A stretch of 64,000 bases of DNA, from positions 122,545 through 186,544 of the forward strand of contig QPMI01000645.1 of the NCBI GenBank assembly GCA_004431415.1, written 5' to 3'. Below the pieces are notes generated by a model. That model worked only from the letters and a program-made list of their open reading frames with translations, ran no database searches and was not told where the DNA came from. This document shows positions 7,911 to 18,010 of this stretch, one piece after another. Within the stretch, counting starts at the first letter, position 1. Each line of letters begins with the position of its first letter. The DNA comes from Cyanophora paradoxa (taxonomy: Eukaryota > Glaucocystophyceae > Cyanophorales > Cyanophoraceae). The position numbers and the translations under genes are program-made.

Positions 7911-9456
7911 AGGCACCTGTAAAGTCAACTCTCATTGTGGGAGCATTCACATACACAAGGGGATAAATGCGAATATATTTAATTCTGAGAGAGAAACCTA
8001 TGTAAAAAGCATCCTTGATGCTGAGAGGAAATCCACTCAATAGAGCCACATCACCAGAGTTGTGAGCATTGTTAATGTTCTCACAGACATATATTTTGTT
8101 CTGCCCATCTACTCGAATAAAAGACCAGTTGATCCCATCAGTGGATGTTGCCACATTGAAAGTCTTAATAAAAGCATTGGTGTCCCCTGATCCATAGGCA
8201 ATCACAGAAGAGAGTTCAAAAGTATATGGAAAAGCAACTTGTAGGTATTCAGTGGGGGTTTCCCATATCTGTTCAGGAGCATAGGCTCCAGCTTCCCAGC
8301 CAAATGCTGAAGGTCTAGCCATGAAAGGCTCTTTACCTGTCACAGAGGATGAGGCAGTAAAGGCATCATCTGCAAGCTGATACCAATTGGCATCCAAAGG
8401 AGGTGATGTAGTGAGAGTGGATGAGATGTAAGCCTTTGTAGGGTTCTTAAGTTCATAGTTTGCTACTAGAAGGCTGCAAAGCTTATTAATCATATCATTG
8501 TTTGCTGCTATGTATGTTTCAGTGAATGCTAGCATATCTGGGATCTTAGAAGTGTCATCAAGGGAGCTTACTATGTGATTTGGAAGTGGGACTGATAGCC
8601 TATAGTATCTCCCATAATCCTGATCATAGTTGTAGGGTAACAACTCCTCCATCTTATCAAGGGCAGAAAGCTCACTTGCAGCCATGAGCATGTTAATCAA
8701 TGGGCTTCCATCTGTTGAGGCAATCCATGAGAGAATTCCCCAGCTGTTCACAGTCTCATAAGCATAACCCACATAATCAGACTCTAAATGTGGGTCCACC
8801 TCACCACAAGAGATACTTATTACTATAATATCATCATCATCACTGTAAATCTTCTTTGCATGGCTGTAACCACACACACTGGGATTATTGTTTCCCGAAA
8901 TGGCACCATCAATGAGACAGACAAATACTCCCCGATTGAAATCAACAATGCTTACAGGAGAGAAATATGTAGGAGCAGCAGAAGTAGCCCTAGCAGCAAT
9001 CTTACAAGGCATAAAGTTGTAGTTGTTGTCATTTGTGATAAATATTGGTTTCATATTCTGAGTATCAAAGGATGTAATCACAATGTCTTTTAGGGAATCC
9101 TGTATGAGTGATTCACCAGTAACTGAATTGATTGCAGTCTCCAAGGGTCCCACATCATACTTTGTATTAAATAGGGCATTTTCGATTATATTTCGAGGAT
9201 TTGCGAAAATCAAGGGCAGTTGAGTTAGGTAAATATTGTGTAAATCGTTTGCTGTCAGTTTAGGTTCACCTGGTCTATCAGGATGCCTTATATTCAAACC
9301 TATTGCAATGATCCCACCAGTGGAAGTTCCACTCACAAGATCCACAAGATCGATTATTCTCCTGCCAGTTCGATTTTCGATTTCTTTTAGCAGCCTGGTT
9401 ATGATAATGCCCCTTGCACCCCCGCCAGAAAGACTTAAAACGACCTTGAGAGGCAT
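7900..9456 (-). CDS. Patatin-like phospholipase with C-terminal discoidin-like (F5/8 type C) domain
   Basis: This 518-residue protein starts with the patatin oxyanion motif SGGGARGI (GGGARG at residues 11-16). The nucleophile elbow GTSTGG lies at 43-48, with Ser45 the predicted nucleophile, and the catalytic Asp is in DGA at 183-185, so the Ser-Asp dyad is intact. Residues about 395-518 resemble a discoidin domain: YLQVAFPYTFELSSVIAYG, then STDGINWSFI, ending in YIRIYPLVYVNAPTMRVDF. Discoidin domains bind glycans or lipids. The architecture suggests a virion-associated lipase targeted to a host surface or membrane, acting at entry or release; that is inference. It is divergent from the fibre gene, 43 bases away. 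Confidence 0.85.
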   Translation of the reverse strand: MPLKVVLSLSGGGARGIIITRLLKEIENRTGRRIIDLVDLVSGTSTGGIIAIGLNIRHPDRPGEPKLTANDLHNIYLTQLPLIFANPRNIIENALFNTKYDVGPLETAINSVTGESLIQDSLKDIVITSFDTQNMKPIFITNDNNYNFMPCKIAARATSAAPTYFSPVSIVDFNRGVFVCLIDGAISGNNNPSVCGYSHAKKIYSDDDDIIVISISCGEVDPHLESDYVGYAYETVNSWGILSWIASTDGSPLINMLMAASELSALDKMEELLPYNYDQDYGRYYRLSVPLPNHIVSSLDDTSKIPDMLAFTETYIAANNDMINKLCSLLVANYELKNPTKAYISSTLTTSPPLDANWYQLADDAFTASSSVTGKEPFMARPSAFGWEAGAYAPEQIWETPTEYLQVAFPYTFELSSVIAYGSGDTNAFIKTFNVATSTDGINWSFIRVDGQNKIYVCENINNAHNSGDVALLSGFPLSIKDAFYIGFSLRIKYIRIYPLVYVNAPTMRVDFTGAFIR

Positions 9457-9499
9457 CTTTTACTTATCAGGAATTTTATAAATCCATATAGTAAAAGCC
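9457..9499. promoter_or_regulatory. Divergent promoter between lipase and fibre genes
   Basis: The 43-base gap holds AATTTTATAAATCC and ACTTATCAGG. The TTTATAAA box can serve either direction. Element B has a similarly short AT-rich gap at 51,004-51,027 between the same two genes. Confidence 0.45.
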
Positions 9500-12400
9500 A
9501 TGAGCTTCAATTACCCACCAAATCTAGAAACCATTCAAGATGATAATGCAAGCAGCACCAAGCATGTGAACTTTGATAATATTAAAGTAAAGGGTTCAGT
9601 TTCAATTGACCACAGCTCTGATAATTCATCAAAGACTCAATCAAGGGAGCATGCTTTATCTGTGAATCAAACCGATCCAGATAAAGAGGATGTCAGTGTA
9701 GCCTTTAGTTTGGGTAATGTGAAAGCAAACCAAGTGGCAGAGATCAAAGCAACAAGAAGGAGACCTAGGAAACTAAAAACCAGTGGCACTCACCCAGATA
9801 TACCTTCCAGGTTCGATAGTGGTCGATTGATTTTCAATGTTCAAGATGAGCAGGGCAAACAGAACACAGCTTTGCGAATTTACAATGAGGGCAGCACTGC
9901 AAAAGCTGAGGTCCCCCAAGTATTGCAAGTGGGTCCCATTGCCAATACAAATCAGGTCTCCTACACAAATGATGTCTACCCCAAGGATATTACTTATGAC
10001 TTTGCAAGAAATGAGCCTTTTGGTTTCTTTACTCCAAAAGATGTCCATCAAAAAAAGCCATCAATTACAATCAACAGTAGCCCCAGTCAACCAGTAGCAA
10101 TCCATTTACATCCTGATTTAGTCGAAATGGATAGGCACCTTTTGCCTTTGTATAGCAATGTGAAAGACCTTGGAATTAGAACCAGGCAATGGCGAAATAT
10201 CCATGGCAGCAATGTGTATGCAAATGGTGAGAAGCTTGTTAGTGAGAAAACCCTAAGAGAAATCATTGAGCATTATGGTCCCAATGGACCTACTGTCCCA
10301 TTCCCTATTCCATTTCCCAATGGACCACCCGATTTAACACCAAAGAAGCAGCCTGGAAGAGAATACACAGCAACTGAAGATGTAGCCTTTGGGCAGCATA
10401 TTGTTAGTTGGGAGCAAGTTCGCAATAAACCTATAATTGAACCCAGAAAGCAAATAGATGAGCAGTATTTACCTCCTGAAGTCGATATATTAGAGCTTGA
10501 TGAATATCAATTCGTTCCAGATGAGGAGGAGTATTTACCAGATGGTTTTGACCCACAAGAATATGAATATGATCAGTTTGATCCCAATGAGGAGGAGATA
10601 CTACCAGATGGCTTAGATCCACAAGAGTTTGAGTATGAGCAGAACTATGAACCTGATGAGGAGTATTTACCAGATGGTCATGATCCACCAGCTGTTGATT
10701 ATGAGCAACCATATGAACCCCATGAAGAATTATTACCTGATGGATTTCGCCCAGAGATTTGGGAATTCTTTCCAGATTATGAACAAATTAATAATAAACC
10801 AGCAAAGTTTCCCCCAGAGGATCACAACCATGATTGGGATGAGATCTTAGGCAAACCTGAAAAGTTTCCACCAGAAGACCATAGACACACTTGGGATCAA
10901 ATCGATGCACCAGAAGAGTTTCCACCAGCACCACATAGACACAATTGGAACCAAATCGACCAGCAACCTACATTCGCATCAGCAGGTGATGCTGTCAATG
11001 ATGGGCTACATGGTGTGAGTCTCTATAAGAATATAGACACAGAGGAAAGATTAATGTTAGATACGTATTACGTCAATCGTCACGGAATAAATGCAGGCAC
11101 CACAATGGAAGGCGAATTATATATCAGACCACCTACACGAGTTAATTTAGTTGCAGCAGGTGGAGGTATTGGAGTAATGCAGAATAAACCGGGCATCTAT
11201 CTAACAAGTTACTACCCAGATGACATCCCGATGACAGTTACATTACCACCTATCCCATCTCTTCCAGCCGATCCAATTAATTTTGTAGACAAAGATGCAG
11301 CAATCCAAATTAACGTTACTGATGTAAGCGCTCTTGATGGATCAAGACCAAAGTTAATATTTAGTCGAGATCGGCTCTTACCTGATGATTTAATTGGAGA
11401 TCGAGACGATTATAAGCAATGTGAGATAGGGTGGATTAAAACCAATTATAATGATGTTGATAAGCAAGGGGTCTTGGAAATCAATCAGAGAGCAGCAGCA
11501 AAAAACATACACAACGAAACAATATCACGAGTGGTCACAGAGGATTATTTAGAAAACAAGAATTACATAGATGGAACCGAATTAGCTACGGCTTTGCTTC
11601 CTTTGGCGGCAGTTTCAACTGTCCAATCTTGGTTAGGTAACTACCTTCCCCTCACAGGTGGAACCATAACAGGTAATCTGACAGTCAATGATACATTGAG
11701 TGTAGGTAAAGAGATACACCTAAGTGGAAATCAGTTCGAGAGAGGATCCCAAGATTTCTCTACATATAATCCAAGGGAAATAGCAGATTGCCTACTTCAC
11801 TTTAACGCAAACTCTGATAATTGGAAGAGTGGAGCGCTTGTTTATGAACTCAAAAATTACGCAAGGGGCGGCTCAGTTTGGAATTATATTAATGTAGTTA
11901 ACACTCTTGTTAGTTACGGCAGTGTTACTTTCAGCTTCCTCGGTCCAAATAGTAAAAAGTTCTACCAGGTGGCTACCACAAACACATTTTCATTCATCAA
12001 TTATCAATATCAAACTTCTACTCTTTATGATACTATTCCTTTCAGCGGAATTACGGTCTCATTTGTCATTCGATTTAAACCAAGCGTTCCAAATGAAACA
12101 GTTTTACGAATCGACGGCTCAACACATGTGAATGGAAACAATCTCAGTTGGTTGATTACTAAAACAAGCGGGTATTTGAATGTCAATAAGAATGGCTACG
12201 ATTTAGTGAGCATTCCAATATCAACAACAGAAGGGAATTCTTGGACAATGTTCGATATTCGAGTAACAAGCACAACTGTTCATTTTGGTGTAAATGGAAA
12301 ACATAGAGATACAATATCTGTTCCTGCCGATTCAAGATATCCACGCCAAGATGTCAATAAAATACATGTGGGTGATAGCGTTTCAAAATTCGATTTATGC

Positions 12401-15400
12401 GAACTCCTTTGTTATGGTAGAACCCTTTCAGATACAGAACTACAAAATATTAGATGGTATTTACAGCAAAAATACGGTTTTCCGGAAGACCCTTTAAATC
12501 CATATCCATTGGATAACAACAAGATTCTTGTTAGAACTAATGAGTTTAAAGTAACCGGCATCCTCTTGGCGACGAACGTTATTATGACTACATCAACCTC
12601 AGGCACAGTATCGACTATGAGCCTTCAAGAAAAAACAAATAGCTTGGAAGAGAGTATTTATACACAACAAGAGGCAATTACAGCACTCCAAACTGAGGAT
12701 GCCGCACTTGCAACAAGAATAAATAACATAGAGAGTGATTATACTTCTTCTAATGTGGTTCAAGAATGGACAGCACCTTTAACGGCATCGAATGTAGTTC
12801 AAGAGTGGATAGCACCATTGACTGCATCGAATGTAGTTCAGGAATGGATTGGACCTTTAACAGCATCGAATGTGGTTCAAGAGTGGATTGCGCCATTAAC
12901 TGCATCGAATGTGGTTCAAGGTTGGATACAGAACCACACACCTGCGTGGTCAAATATCACAGATAAACCATTAACTTTTGCTCATGATGCTCATTCTCAC
13001 ACAAAGTCAGAGATAACAGATTTCGCCCATACTCACACAAAAGATCAAATCACAGATTTCGCCCATACACACACCAAAGATCAAATAACAGATTTCGCAC
13101 ATACTCACACAAAAGATCAAATAACAGATTTCGCCCATACTCATTTATGGGAGCATATCACAAATCCTCCGTTAACCTTCCCACCTGATTCACACACTCA
13201 TGATTATTCAGAGATTACAAATAGCAACCACAGGCACCCATGGAGCGAAATAGACGAACAGCCAGTTTTTGCCCAATTGAATGCAATCGGAAACGTTTTT
13301 AATGGAGTCACACTTTACCAATCGAGTAATACACCTGAAAGATTGTATTTGAATGATCATTATGTTAGTCTCAATGGTTCATTTACAGGTGAAACAGGCA
13401 CACCGATGGTGGGAACTCTTGCAGTAAGATTACCCAGGGATCCAATCGTAAATGGAGTGTATAGTGGCGATTTTAATGTAGGAGTAAATGATACTTTCCC
13501 CAGTATCTATGTAACGAATTATCACCCGGGTGAAACAGGACAAGTAGCGGATTTTTCAGCAGCTATTCAAATTAACGTAACAGATCAAAGCGCATATGAT
13601 GGAGCAAGACCTAAAATAGTATTCACAAGGGAGAAAGTTGTAAACTATCTTCCTGTTGTGGGACAACCAAAAGATGATTTCGGGAAATGTGAGATGGCGT
13701 GGATCAAAACATTAGCAGGTGGCGCCCTTGAAGTCAATCAGAGAATGGCGGCAAAAAATTTACACAATGAAACCCTTTCGGGTGTAGTCACAGATGATTA
13801 CCTTGAAAGCAAAAATTATGTAGATGATACAGAACTTGCAGCAGTTCTTGAAGATTATGTGACAAAATCAGAACTTGATGTATATGTGACTGAACCTGAA
13901 CTTAATGTAGCATTATCTAATTATCTTCCTCTCACAGGTGGAACCATCACCAGCAACTTGGTTGTGACAAGCAACCTAACAGTTGGAGGGAAAATACAGA
14001 TGGGAACAGGAAGCATATTTGAGATTAAGAATGATTATTACTATCGAATCACTTCCAATTTTGATCCCGCTTCTAACATTCCCAATTGCCTTTTTGCATG
14101 GAAAGCATCAGGGACAGAAGGGCAATCAGCAACAGGAACTTCCATTTTTAATCGAATCTCATCAAGTATTCCATCACTTCGTGTTATTGGAAGTCCTTAT
14201 TATGCATCAGATATTGCTATTAACAATCAAATGAGTTTAACAATTGAACAAGCTAACAACTTTGCAATATATTCTATTATAACTCGAACTATTGATTACT
14301 CAGCCGGGTTAACCTTTTTCTTTGTTGGAAGATATGGAAGAGCAACAAGTGGGGCAGATTTCCATTTTAGATGTGAGAAATCAGCAGCTCCAAATAGACA
14401 ATTGCGTTATGGAACAGTTACGTGGTCTTCAATTGGTATCAGCTCATTCGTAATTAATGGTGTAAGTCAAACAAGACCTTCATTTACTGTTCCATCTTTT
14501 GCAAATCAATGGTATTACTCTGACCAAACCATAACAGCAGATAGCTACACAGTAGGATTTAATGGAGTTGATATTGGGACAACCACAGGAACCAATTATT
14601 TACCCGATTCAACAGTGAATCTTTTTGGAACGGGTTCTCTCTTTGGAGGTAGCATTGCTGAGATTATTGTATTTAACAGAGCATTAACCGCAGCAGAAAA
14701 ACAAGAAGTAAGGTATTACATTCAACAAATGTATGGTTTCCCCAATACTCAACCAATCTTAACTCGGGAAACTCTTAATATTGTAGGAAAAGACAGATTA
14801 ACACTTAGCAATTTGGAAATACCCACACACACTCACACAAAATCACAAATAACAGATTTTGCCCACACACATTCCCGATTAGAGATTCCAGATTTTGCTC
14901 ATGTTCACACAAAAGATGAGATTTCAGATTTTGACCACACACACACATGGAACAGTATCACAGATAAGCCTTTAACATTCACACCTTCACCACATCCACA
15001 TTTATGGAGCCATATTACGGATAGACCCACCTTAGCAACAGTTGCAACAAGCGGAAATTATGATGATTTAATTAATAAACCAACATATACAGCACCCACA
15101 AATTTCGATGCTACAAGTGGTATTTCCACAGACTACACAGGAGATTGGAGAGGTTACATCGGGCAACCATTGGAGGAGACAGACACTTGGGCAAACACAT
15201 GGGTTGATGGTGATTTTGATTGTAGTAGCTGTAAGATGTATTGGACTGTCCCAGCAGGAATGAAATCATGTTATATCTATTATACCTGTCAGTATAACAG
15301 TAGATACTTTGATGTAGTGGGAATTGATTCATCGACAAATACTTATGTTTATTCAAGAGTAAATGCCTATGCTCCTGCTATTCAGCCTTCTCAATATAAA

Positions 15401-16237
15401 CAGTTTGTTGGAATAAATTGTGAAGGACTTGTTAAAGTTGGTGTTCATGGACAAATAGGAAGAATTTATCTTCCAGGTCCGATTACTGTTGGTTGGAGCA
15501 AAAACCCCGCTGTATCGTCACACAGTGGTTACTTCCATTGGGATAATATCTACGGAAAGCCAACAGCTTCCACAAGTGTCGGTCCTCACTCTCACTCAAA
15601 AGCAGATATCACAGATTTTGCTCATACTCACACAAAGGCAAATATAACAGATTTCGCCCATACTCACACGAAATCAGAAATCACAGATTTCCCAACCTTA
15701 GACCCATTTGTAGCAAATACGATCACAGCAAATAATACCATGTATGTGGGATCCGGTCAAATTTACCAACCAGACTCTCCTTTATTCTACGAACAGTGGT
15801 TCTTCCACAATTCCACGAACATATACGATAAAACGCTATTATGTCGTGGCAATGCTTACGCAAGAGCATACTATGCGATGGATGAAAAAGACAATGGTAA
15901 GATTGCGAAACTTGTCTCAGAACAGCGTGTCAATAAGGATCAGTATATACAGACAGGGAGTTTTTCAAATTCCTTAACAATCGTAGGTCCGGGTCATTGG
16001 GGATTTCCACAAGTTGTCACATTCCCAAAAGCGTTTGCAGAAGCCCCAGCAGTCGTTCTCAATTTAAGAGATGGGTATAATGGTGGTTCATATGTATTGG
16101 TATATGGTGTCACAAGTTCCACAACAACAACATTTACTATTCATGCAACAATTTCGGCAAATAGAGAATACAATGAAAGCATTGGACTTTTCCACTATCA
16201 AATGACTTATATAGCAACAGGGAAGATGATAGCATAG
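9500..16237 (+). CDS. Giant fibre protein with LamG-like, tail-fibre and H-type lectin-like domains (2245 residues)
   Basis: The frame is open throughout. Order seen: a variable N-terminus ending in a motif near RTRQWRNIHGSN (residues about 225-240); acidic repeats of the type EEYLPDGFDPQEYEYDQ (343-412); His-rich PPEDHNHDW repeats (438-490); a body module starting MEGELYIRPP (about 536); a phage-tail-like LPLTGGTITGNL (714-725); a LamG/concanavalin-like domain (764-993); a coiled coil (1040-1079); five VVQEW repeats (1087-1142); HTHTKDQITDFA repeats (1164-1215); a second body module and second LPLTGGT (1476); a second LamG-like domain (1530-1748); further HTHTK repeats; a Cys-containing beta region (1871-2004); and an H-type lectin-like end (2152-2245). 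It very likely forms a virion spike that binds host glycans. A broken relative lies at 51,028-54,266. Confidence 0.85.
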   Translation: MSFNYPPNLETIQDDNASSTKHVNFDNIKVKGSVSIDHSSDNSSKTQSREHALSVNQTDPDKEDVSVAFSLGNVKANQVAEIKATRRRPRKLKTSGTHPDIPSRFDSGRLIFNVQDEQGKQNTALRIYNEGSTAKAEVPQVLQVGPIANTNQVSYTNDVYPKDITYDFARNEPFGFFTPKDVHQKKPSITINSSPSQPVAIHLHPDLVEMDRHLLPLYSNVKDLGIRTRQWRNIHGSNVYANGEKLVSEKTLREIIEHYGPNGPTVPFPIPFPNGPPDLTPKKQPGREYTATEDVAFGQHIVSWEQVRNKPIIEPRKQIDEQYLPPEVDILELDEYQFVPDEEEYLPDGFDPQEYEYDQFDPNEEEILPDGLDPQEFEYEQNYEPDEEYLPDGHDPPAVDYEQPYEPHEELLPDGFRPEIWEFFPDYEQINNKPAKFPPEDHNHDWDEILGKPEKFPPEDHRHTWDQIDAPEEFPPAPHRHNWNQIDQQPTFASAGDAVNDGLHGVSLYKNIDTEERLMLDTYYVNRHGINAGTTMEGELYIRPPTRVNLVAAGGGIGVMQNKPGIYLTSYYPDDIPMTVTLPPIPSLPADPINFVDKDAAIQINVTDVSALDGSRPKLIFSRDRLLPDDLIGDRDDYKQCEIGWIKTNYNDVDKQGVLEINQRAAAKNIHNETISRVVTEDYLENKNYIDGTELATALLPLAAVSTVQSWLGNYLPLTGGTITGNLTVNDTLSVGKEIHLSGNQFERGSQDFSTYNPREIADCLLHFNANSDNWKSGALVYELKNYARGGSVWNYINVVNTLVSYGSVTFSFLGPNSKKFYQVATTNTFSFINYQYQTSTLYDTIPFSGITVSFVIRFKPSVPNETVLRIDGSTHVNGNNLSWLITKTSGYLNVNKNGYDLVSIPISTTEGNSWTMFDIRVTSTTVHFGVNGKHRDTISVPADSRYPRQDVNKIHVGDSVSKFDLCELLCYGRTLSDTELQNIRWYLQQKYGFPEDPLNPYPLDNNKILVRTNEFKVTGILLATNVIMTTSTSGTVSTMSLQEKTNSLEESIYTQQEAITALQTEDAALATRINNIESDYTSSNVVQEWTAPLTASNVVQEWIAPLTASNVVQEWIGPLTASNVVQEWIAPLTASNVVQGWIQNHTPAWSNITDKPLTFAHDAHSHTKSEITDFAHTHTKDQITDFAHTHTKDQITDFAHTHTKDQITDFAHTHLWEHITNPPLTFPPDSHTHDYSEITNSNHRHPWSEIDEQPVFAQLNAIGNVFNGVTLYQSSNTPERLYLNDHYVSLNGSFTGETGTPMVGTLAVRLPRDPIVNGVYSGDFNVGVNDTFPSIYVTNYHPGETGQVADFSAAIQINVTDQSAYDGARPKIVFTREKVVNYLPVVGQPKDDFGKCEMAWIKTLAGGALEVNQRMAAKNLHNETLSGVVTDDYLESKNYVDDTELAAVLEDYVTKSELDVYVTEPELNVALSNYLPLTGGTITSNLVVTSNLTVGGKIQMGTGSIFEIKNDYYYRITSNFDPASNIPNCLFAWKASGTEGQSATGTSIFNRISSSIPSLRVIGSPYYASDIAINNQMSLTIEQANNFAIYSIITRTIDYSAGLTFFFVGRYGRATSGADFHFRCEKSAAPNRQLRYGTVTWSSIGISSFVINGVSQTRPSFTVPSFANQWYYSDQTITADSYTVGFNGVDIGTTTGTNYLPDSTVNLFGTGSLFGGSIAEIIVFNRALTAAEKQEVRYYIQQMYGFPNTQPILTRETLNIVGKDRLTLSNLEIPTHTHTKSQITDFAHTHSRLEIPDFAHVHTKDEISDFDHTHTWNSITDKPLTFTPSPHPHLWSHITDRPTLATVATSGNYDDLINKPTYTAPTNFDATSGISTDYTGDWRGYIGQPLEETDTWANTWVDGDFDCSSCKMYWTVPAGMKSCYIYYTCQYNSRYFDVVGIDSSTNTYVYSRVNAYAPAIQPSQYKQFVGINCEGLVKVGVHGQIGRIYLPGPITVGWSKNPAVSSHSGYFHWDNIYGKPTASTSVGPHSHSKADITDFAHTHTKANITDFAHTHTKSEITDFPTLDPFVANTITANNTMYVGSGQIYQPDSPLFYEQWFFHNSTNIYDKTLLCRGNAYARAYYAMDEKDNGKIAKLVSEQRVNKDQYIQTGSFSNSLTIVGPGHWGFPQVVTFPKAFAEAPAVVLNLRDGYNGGSYVLVYGVTSSTTTTFTIHATISANREYNESIGLFHYQMTYIATGKMIA
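12745..12935 (+). repeat. Five tandem repeats encoding SNVVQEW units
   Basis: A unit of about 39 bases, encoding ASNVVQEWIAPLT with small variations, repeats five times inside the fibre gene. It probably forms a rod or trimeric linker between the coiled coil and the His-rich repeats. Confidence 0.85.
12985..13150 (+). repeat. Tandem repeats encoding HTHTKDQITDFA
   Basis: Near-identical units of 36 bases encode HTHTKDQITDFA. Related copies recur in the same gene near 14,827-14,950 and 15,585-15,690. Regularly spaced His pairs are typical of metal-binding fibrous segments of tail fibres. Metal binding here is inference. Confidence 0.85.
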
Positions 16238-16277
16238 AATGTCGTTTATTTTTCTATCCTTCTTAGTAAAAGAAGCA

Positions 16278-17131
16278 ATGGGTGAATACAATCGAGTTCA
16301 ACTGCCTATATATTCCCTTGGATCCCCTGCAATGCATTTTCGCCAGCATGAAGTAAATGATGAGGTTCGTGGATTAGAATCCACAGAGAGACCCAATTCC
16401 AATGGTAACTCATTTGACAAAAATTCGATTATTCGAGTTAAAGAGCTGAGAGCTGATAAGAATTCTGGTGTGGTTAAAACAACTCGACTGCTTGTCACAA
16501 ATGCTAACTTCTTCCAGCCTACTAATGGAGGTCCAGATGCTTACAGTGTTGATCTGAAAGCCCTTGATTTCGATAAGAATTCTGCTGCTGTTACTGTGAG
16601 ATCAGGAGGAGCTTTTATTGGTGGAGGTTGCAGAGTTTCAGGTCAGCTTTCATCCTCAATTTCGTATAATGATGTCCCAGATACTCTTGAACAGAATGTG
16701 GATGACCCCCAACGAATTCGTTTCTACACACCTGTTGCACAGCAACCTTTTTGCATTTCTATGTTGCATCCTCTGTAACTCTTGAGAATTCGGAATTAGT
16801 TTCCATTACAGGAACTGATCGAGTAAGAAGAAATATTCCTCTTCCCACTGCAATGCTTTCCATGTGTAGAGCCAATAATAATCAACCAGGACACAACTAC
16901 TTATTCTTTGTTCAAGCTTCGAACCATTTTGGCAGAGGATATTGTGTTTATAACAATTTGACATTTACCTATGATCTGTTTGTCACTGAGGTTGGAGTAT
17001 ACAATACTATGATTATGGGACTGAGAACAGATATAGCAGCTGTATCAGCACTTCGTGGGGTAAATGTTGCTGATATATTCACAACAGGATTTTACCAAGA
17101 ATTAGATGTAATTGATGACCCAACCCCATAA
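16278..17131 (+). pseudogene. Fibre-associated structural protein, paralogue 1, one frameshift
   Basis: ATG 16278 (MGEYNRVQLPIYSLG) is the likely start; an in-frame ATG at 16239 immediately follows the fibre stop codon. The N-terminal half has an RVKELRADKNSGVVKTTRLL motif shared with the next gene and with three copies in element B. It looks like a conserved assembly or base segment. The frame breaks near 16,750 in a run of five T and continues in another frame to 17131. The B copy is open across this point, so this is a recent mutation or assembly error. The C-terminal half is beta-rich. I do not recognise the family; the position right after the fibre suggests an accessory fibre or vertex protein. 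Confidence 0.65.
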
Positions 17132-17154
17132 AAGATATATCCCTTTAATGTAAA

Positions 17155-17988
17155 ATGGCTGAGCAACCCCCACTTGAACGAATTATTACACCACAGCTAT
17201 CATTAGCTGCCCCAGCAAACCATGTTCTGCAGCATGCTACCTTTGATGATGTAGAGGGTCTCCAATCAACAGAGGTCCAACCTACAATGAACACCTTTGG
17301 TTCCACCCACAAACTGAGATTACAGGAACTCAGGTGTGATAAAAATAATGGTATAGTTAAGACAACTAAGCTACTTGTCACAAATGCAAACTTTTCTGCT
17401 CATTATGGAGACCCAGATAGCTATGGAGATCCTCTGTCTACTTATTCTTTTGAATCTAGGTCGGGAGCTATTAACTGCAAATCGGGGGGAGCTTATATTG
17501 GTGATGGTCTTAGGGTTGGTGGGGCTGTTGGAGCGCCTTTATTTGTGAATGATCAACCCAATCCCATTGATCCCAATACAAGAATTCGAACCTATGTCCC
17601 CAGCATGAATGCCCCCTATATAATCAAAATATTCCCCATTGTAGTAAATGAACAGACAGCAGTAGTAGATTCTCTTGTTGAGATTGGTGACCACTACAAG
17701 GTTGTTGTGGATATTCCACCAGATGTATATGCTGTATGCCAAGTTGAAGGTGGAACTCCCAACTTTGCAGTAGTGATCACCCCATATGATAATTTTGGTA
17801 TTGCTTATCATGGAGTCAATTTCGGTTTGGAAGACTATCAGTTCTTAGTTAGAGCCACCAAGTTTGGTATCTACAAGTGTGTGATGTTTGCAGAGAGAAC
17901 CGATTTTATTGCAAAGCAAAATACCTATGCTGAATACTATGGGACAAATCGATATTTCCCCATTTTCGGGCAGGATACTGCTCCATAA
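17155..17988 (+). CDS. Fibre-associated structural protein, paralogue 2 (277 residues)
   Basis: This intact protein begins MAEQPPLERIITPQLSLAA. It shares the central RLQELRCDKNNGIVKTTKLL region with the gene just upstream, so the two are tandem paralogues. The C-terminal half is beta-rich, with PYIIKIFPIVVNEQ and VVVDIPPDVYAVCQ, and ends near RYFPIFGQDTAP. No enzyme motif, signal peptide or membrane segment is visible. A nearly identical but frameshifted copy lies at 56,492-57,322. An AT-rich leader with ATATATCCCTTTAATG precedes the start. A virion role is inferred. Confidence 0.65.
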   Translation: MAEQPPLERIITPQLSLAAPANHVLQHATFDDVEGLQSTEVQPTMNTFGSTHKLRLQELRCDKNNGIVKTTKLLVTNANFSAHYGDPDSYGDPLSTYSFESRSGAINCKSGGAYIGDGLRVGGAVGAPLFVNDQPNPIDPNTRIRTYVPSMNAPYIIKIFPIVVNEQTAVVDSLVEIGDHYKVVVDIPPDVYAVCQVEGGTPNFAVVITPYDNFGIAYHGVNFGLEDYQFLVRATKFGIYKCVMFAERTDFIAKQNTYAEYYGTNRYFPIFGQDTAP

Positions 17989-18010
17989 GAATATTGGTTA
18001 TATATAGAAT

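Noticed and set aside
13000-13150. Collagen-like or CRISPR-like repeat
   Set aside because: The units are in-frame coding repeats of HTHTKDQITDFA inside a long open gene; no Gly-x-y pattern is present.
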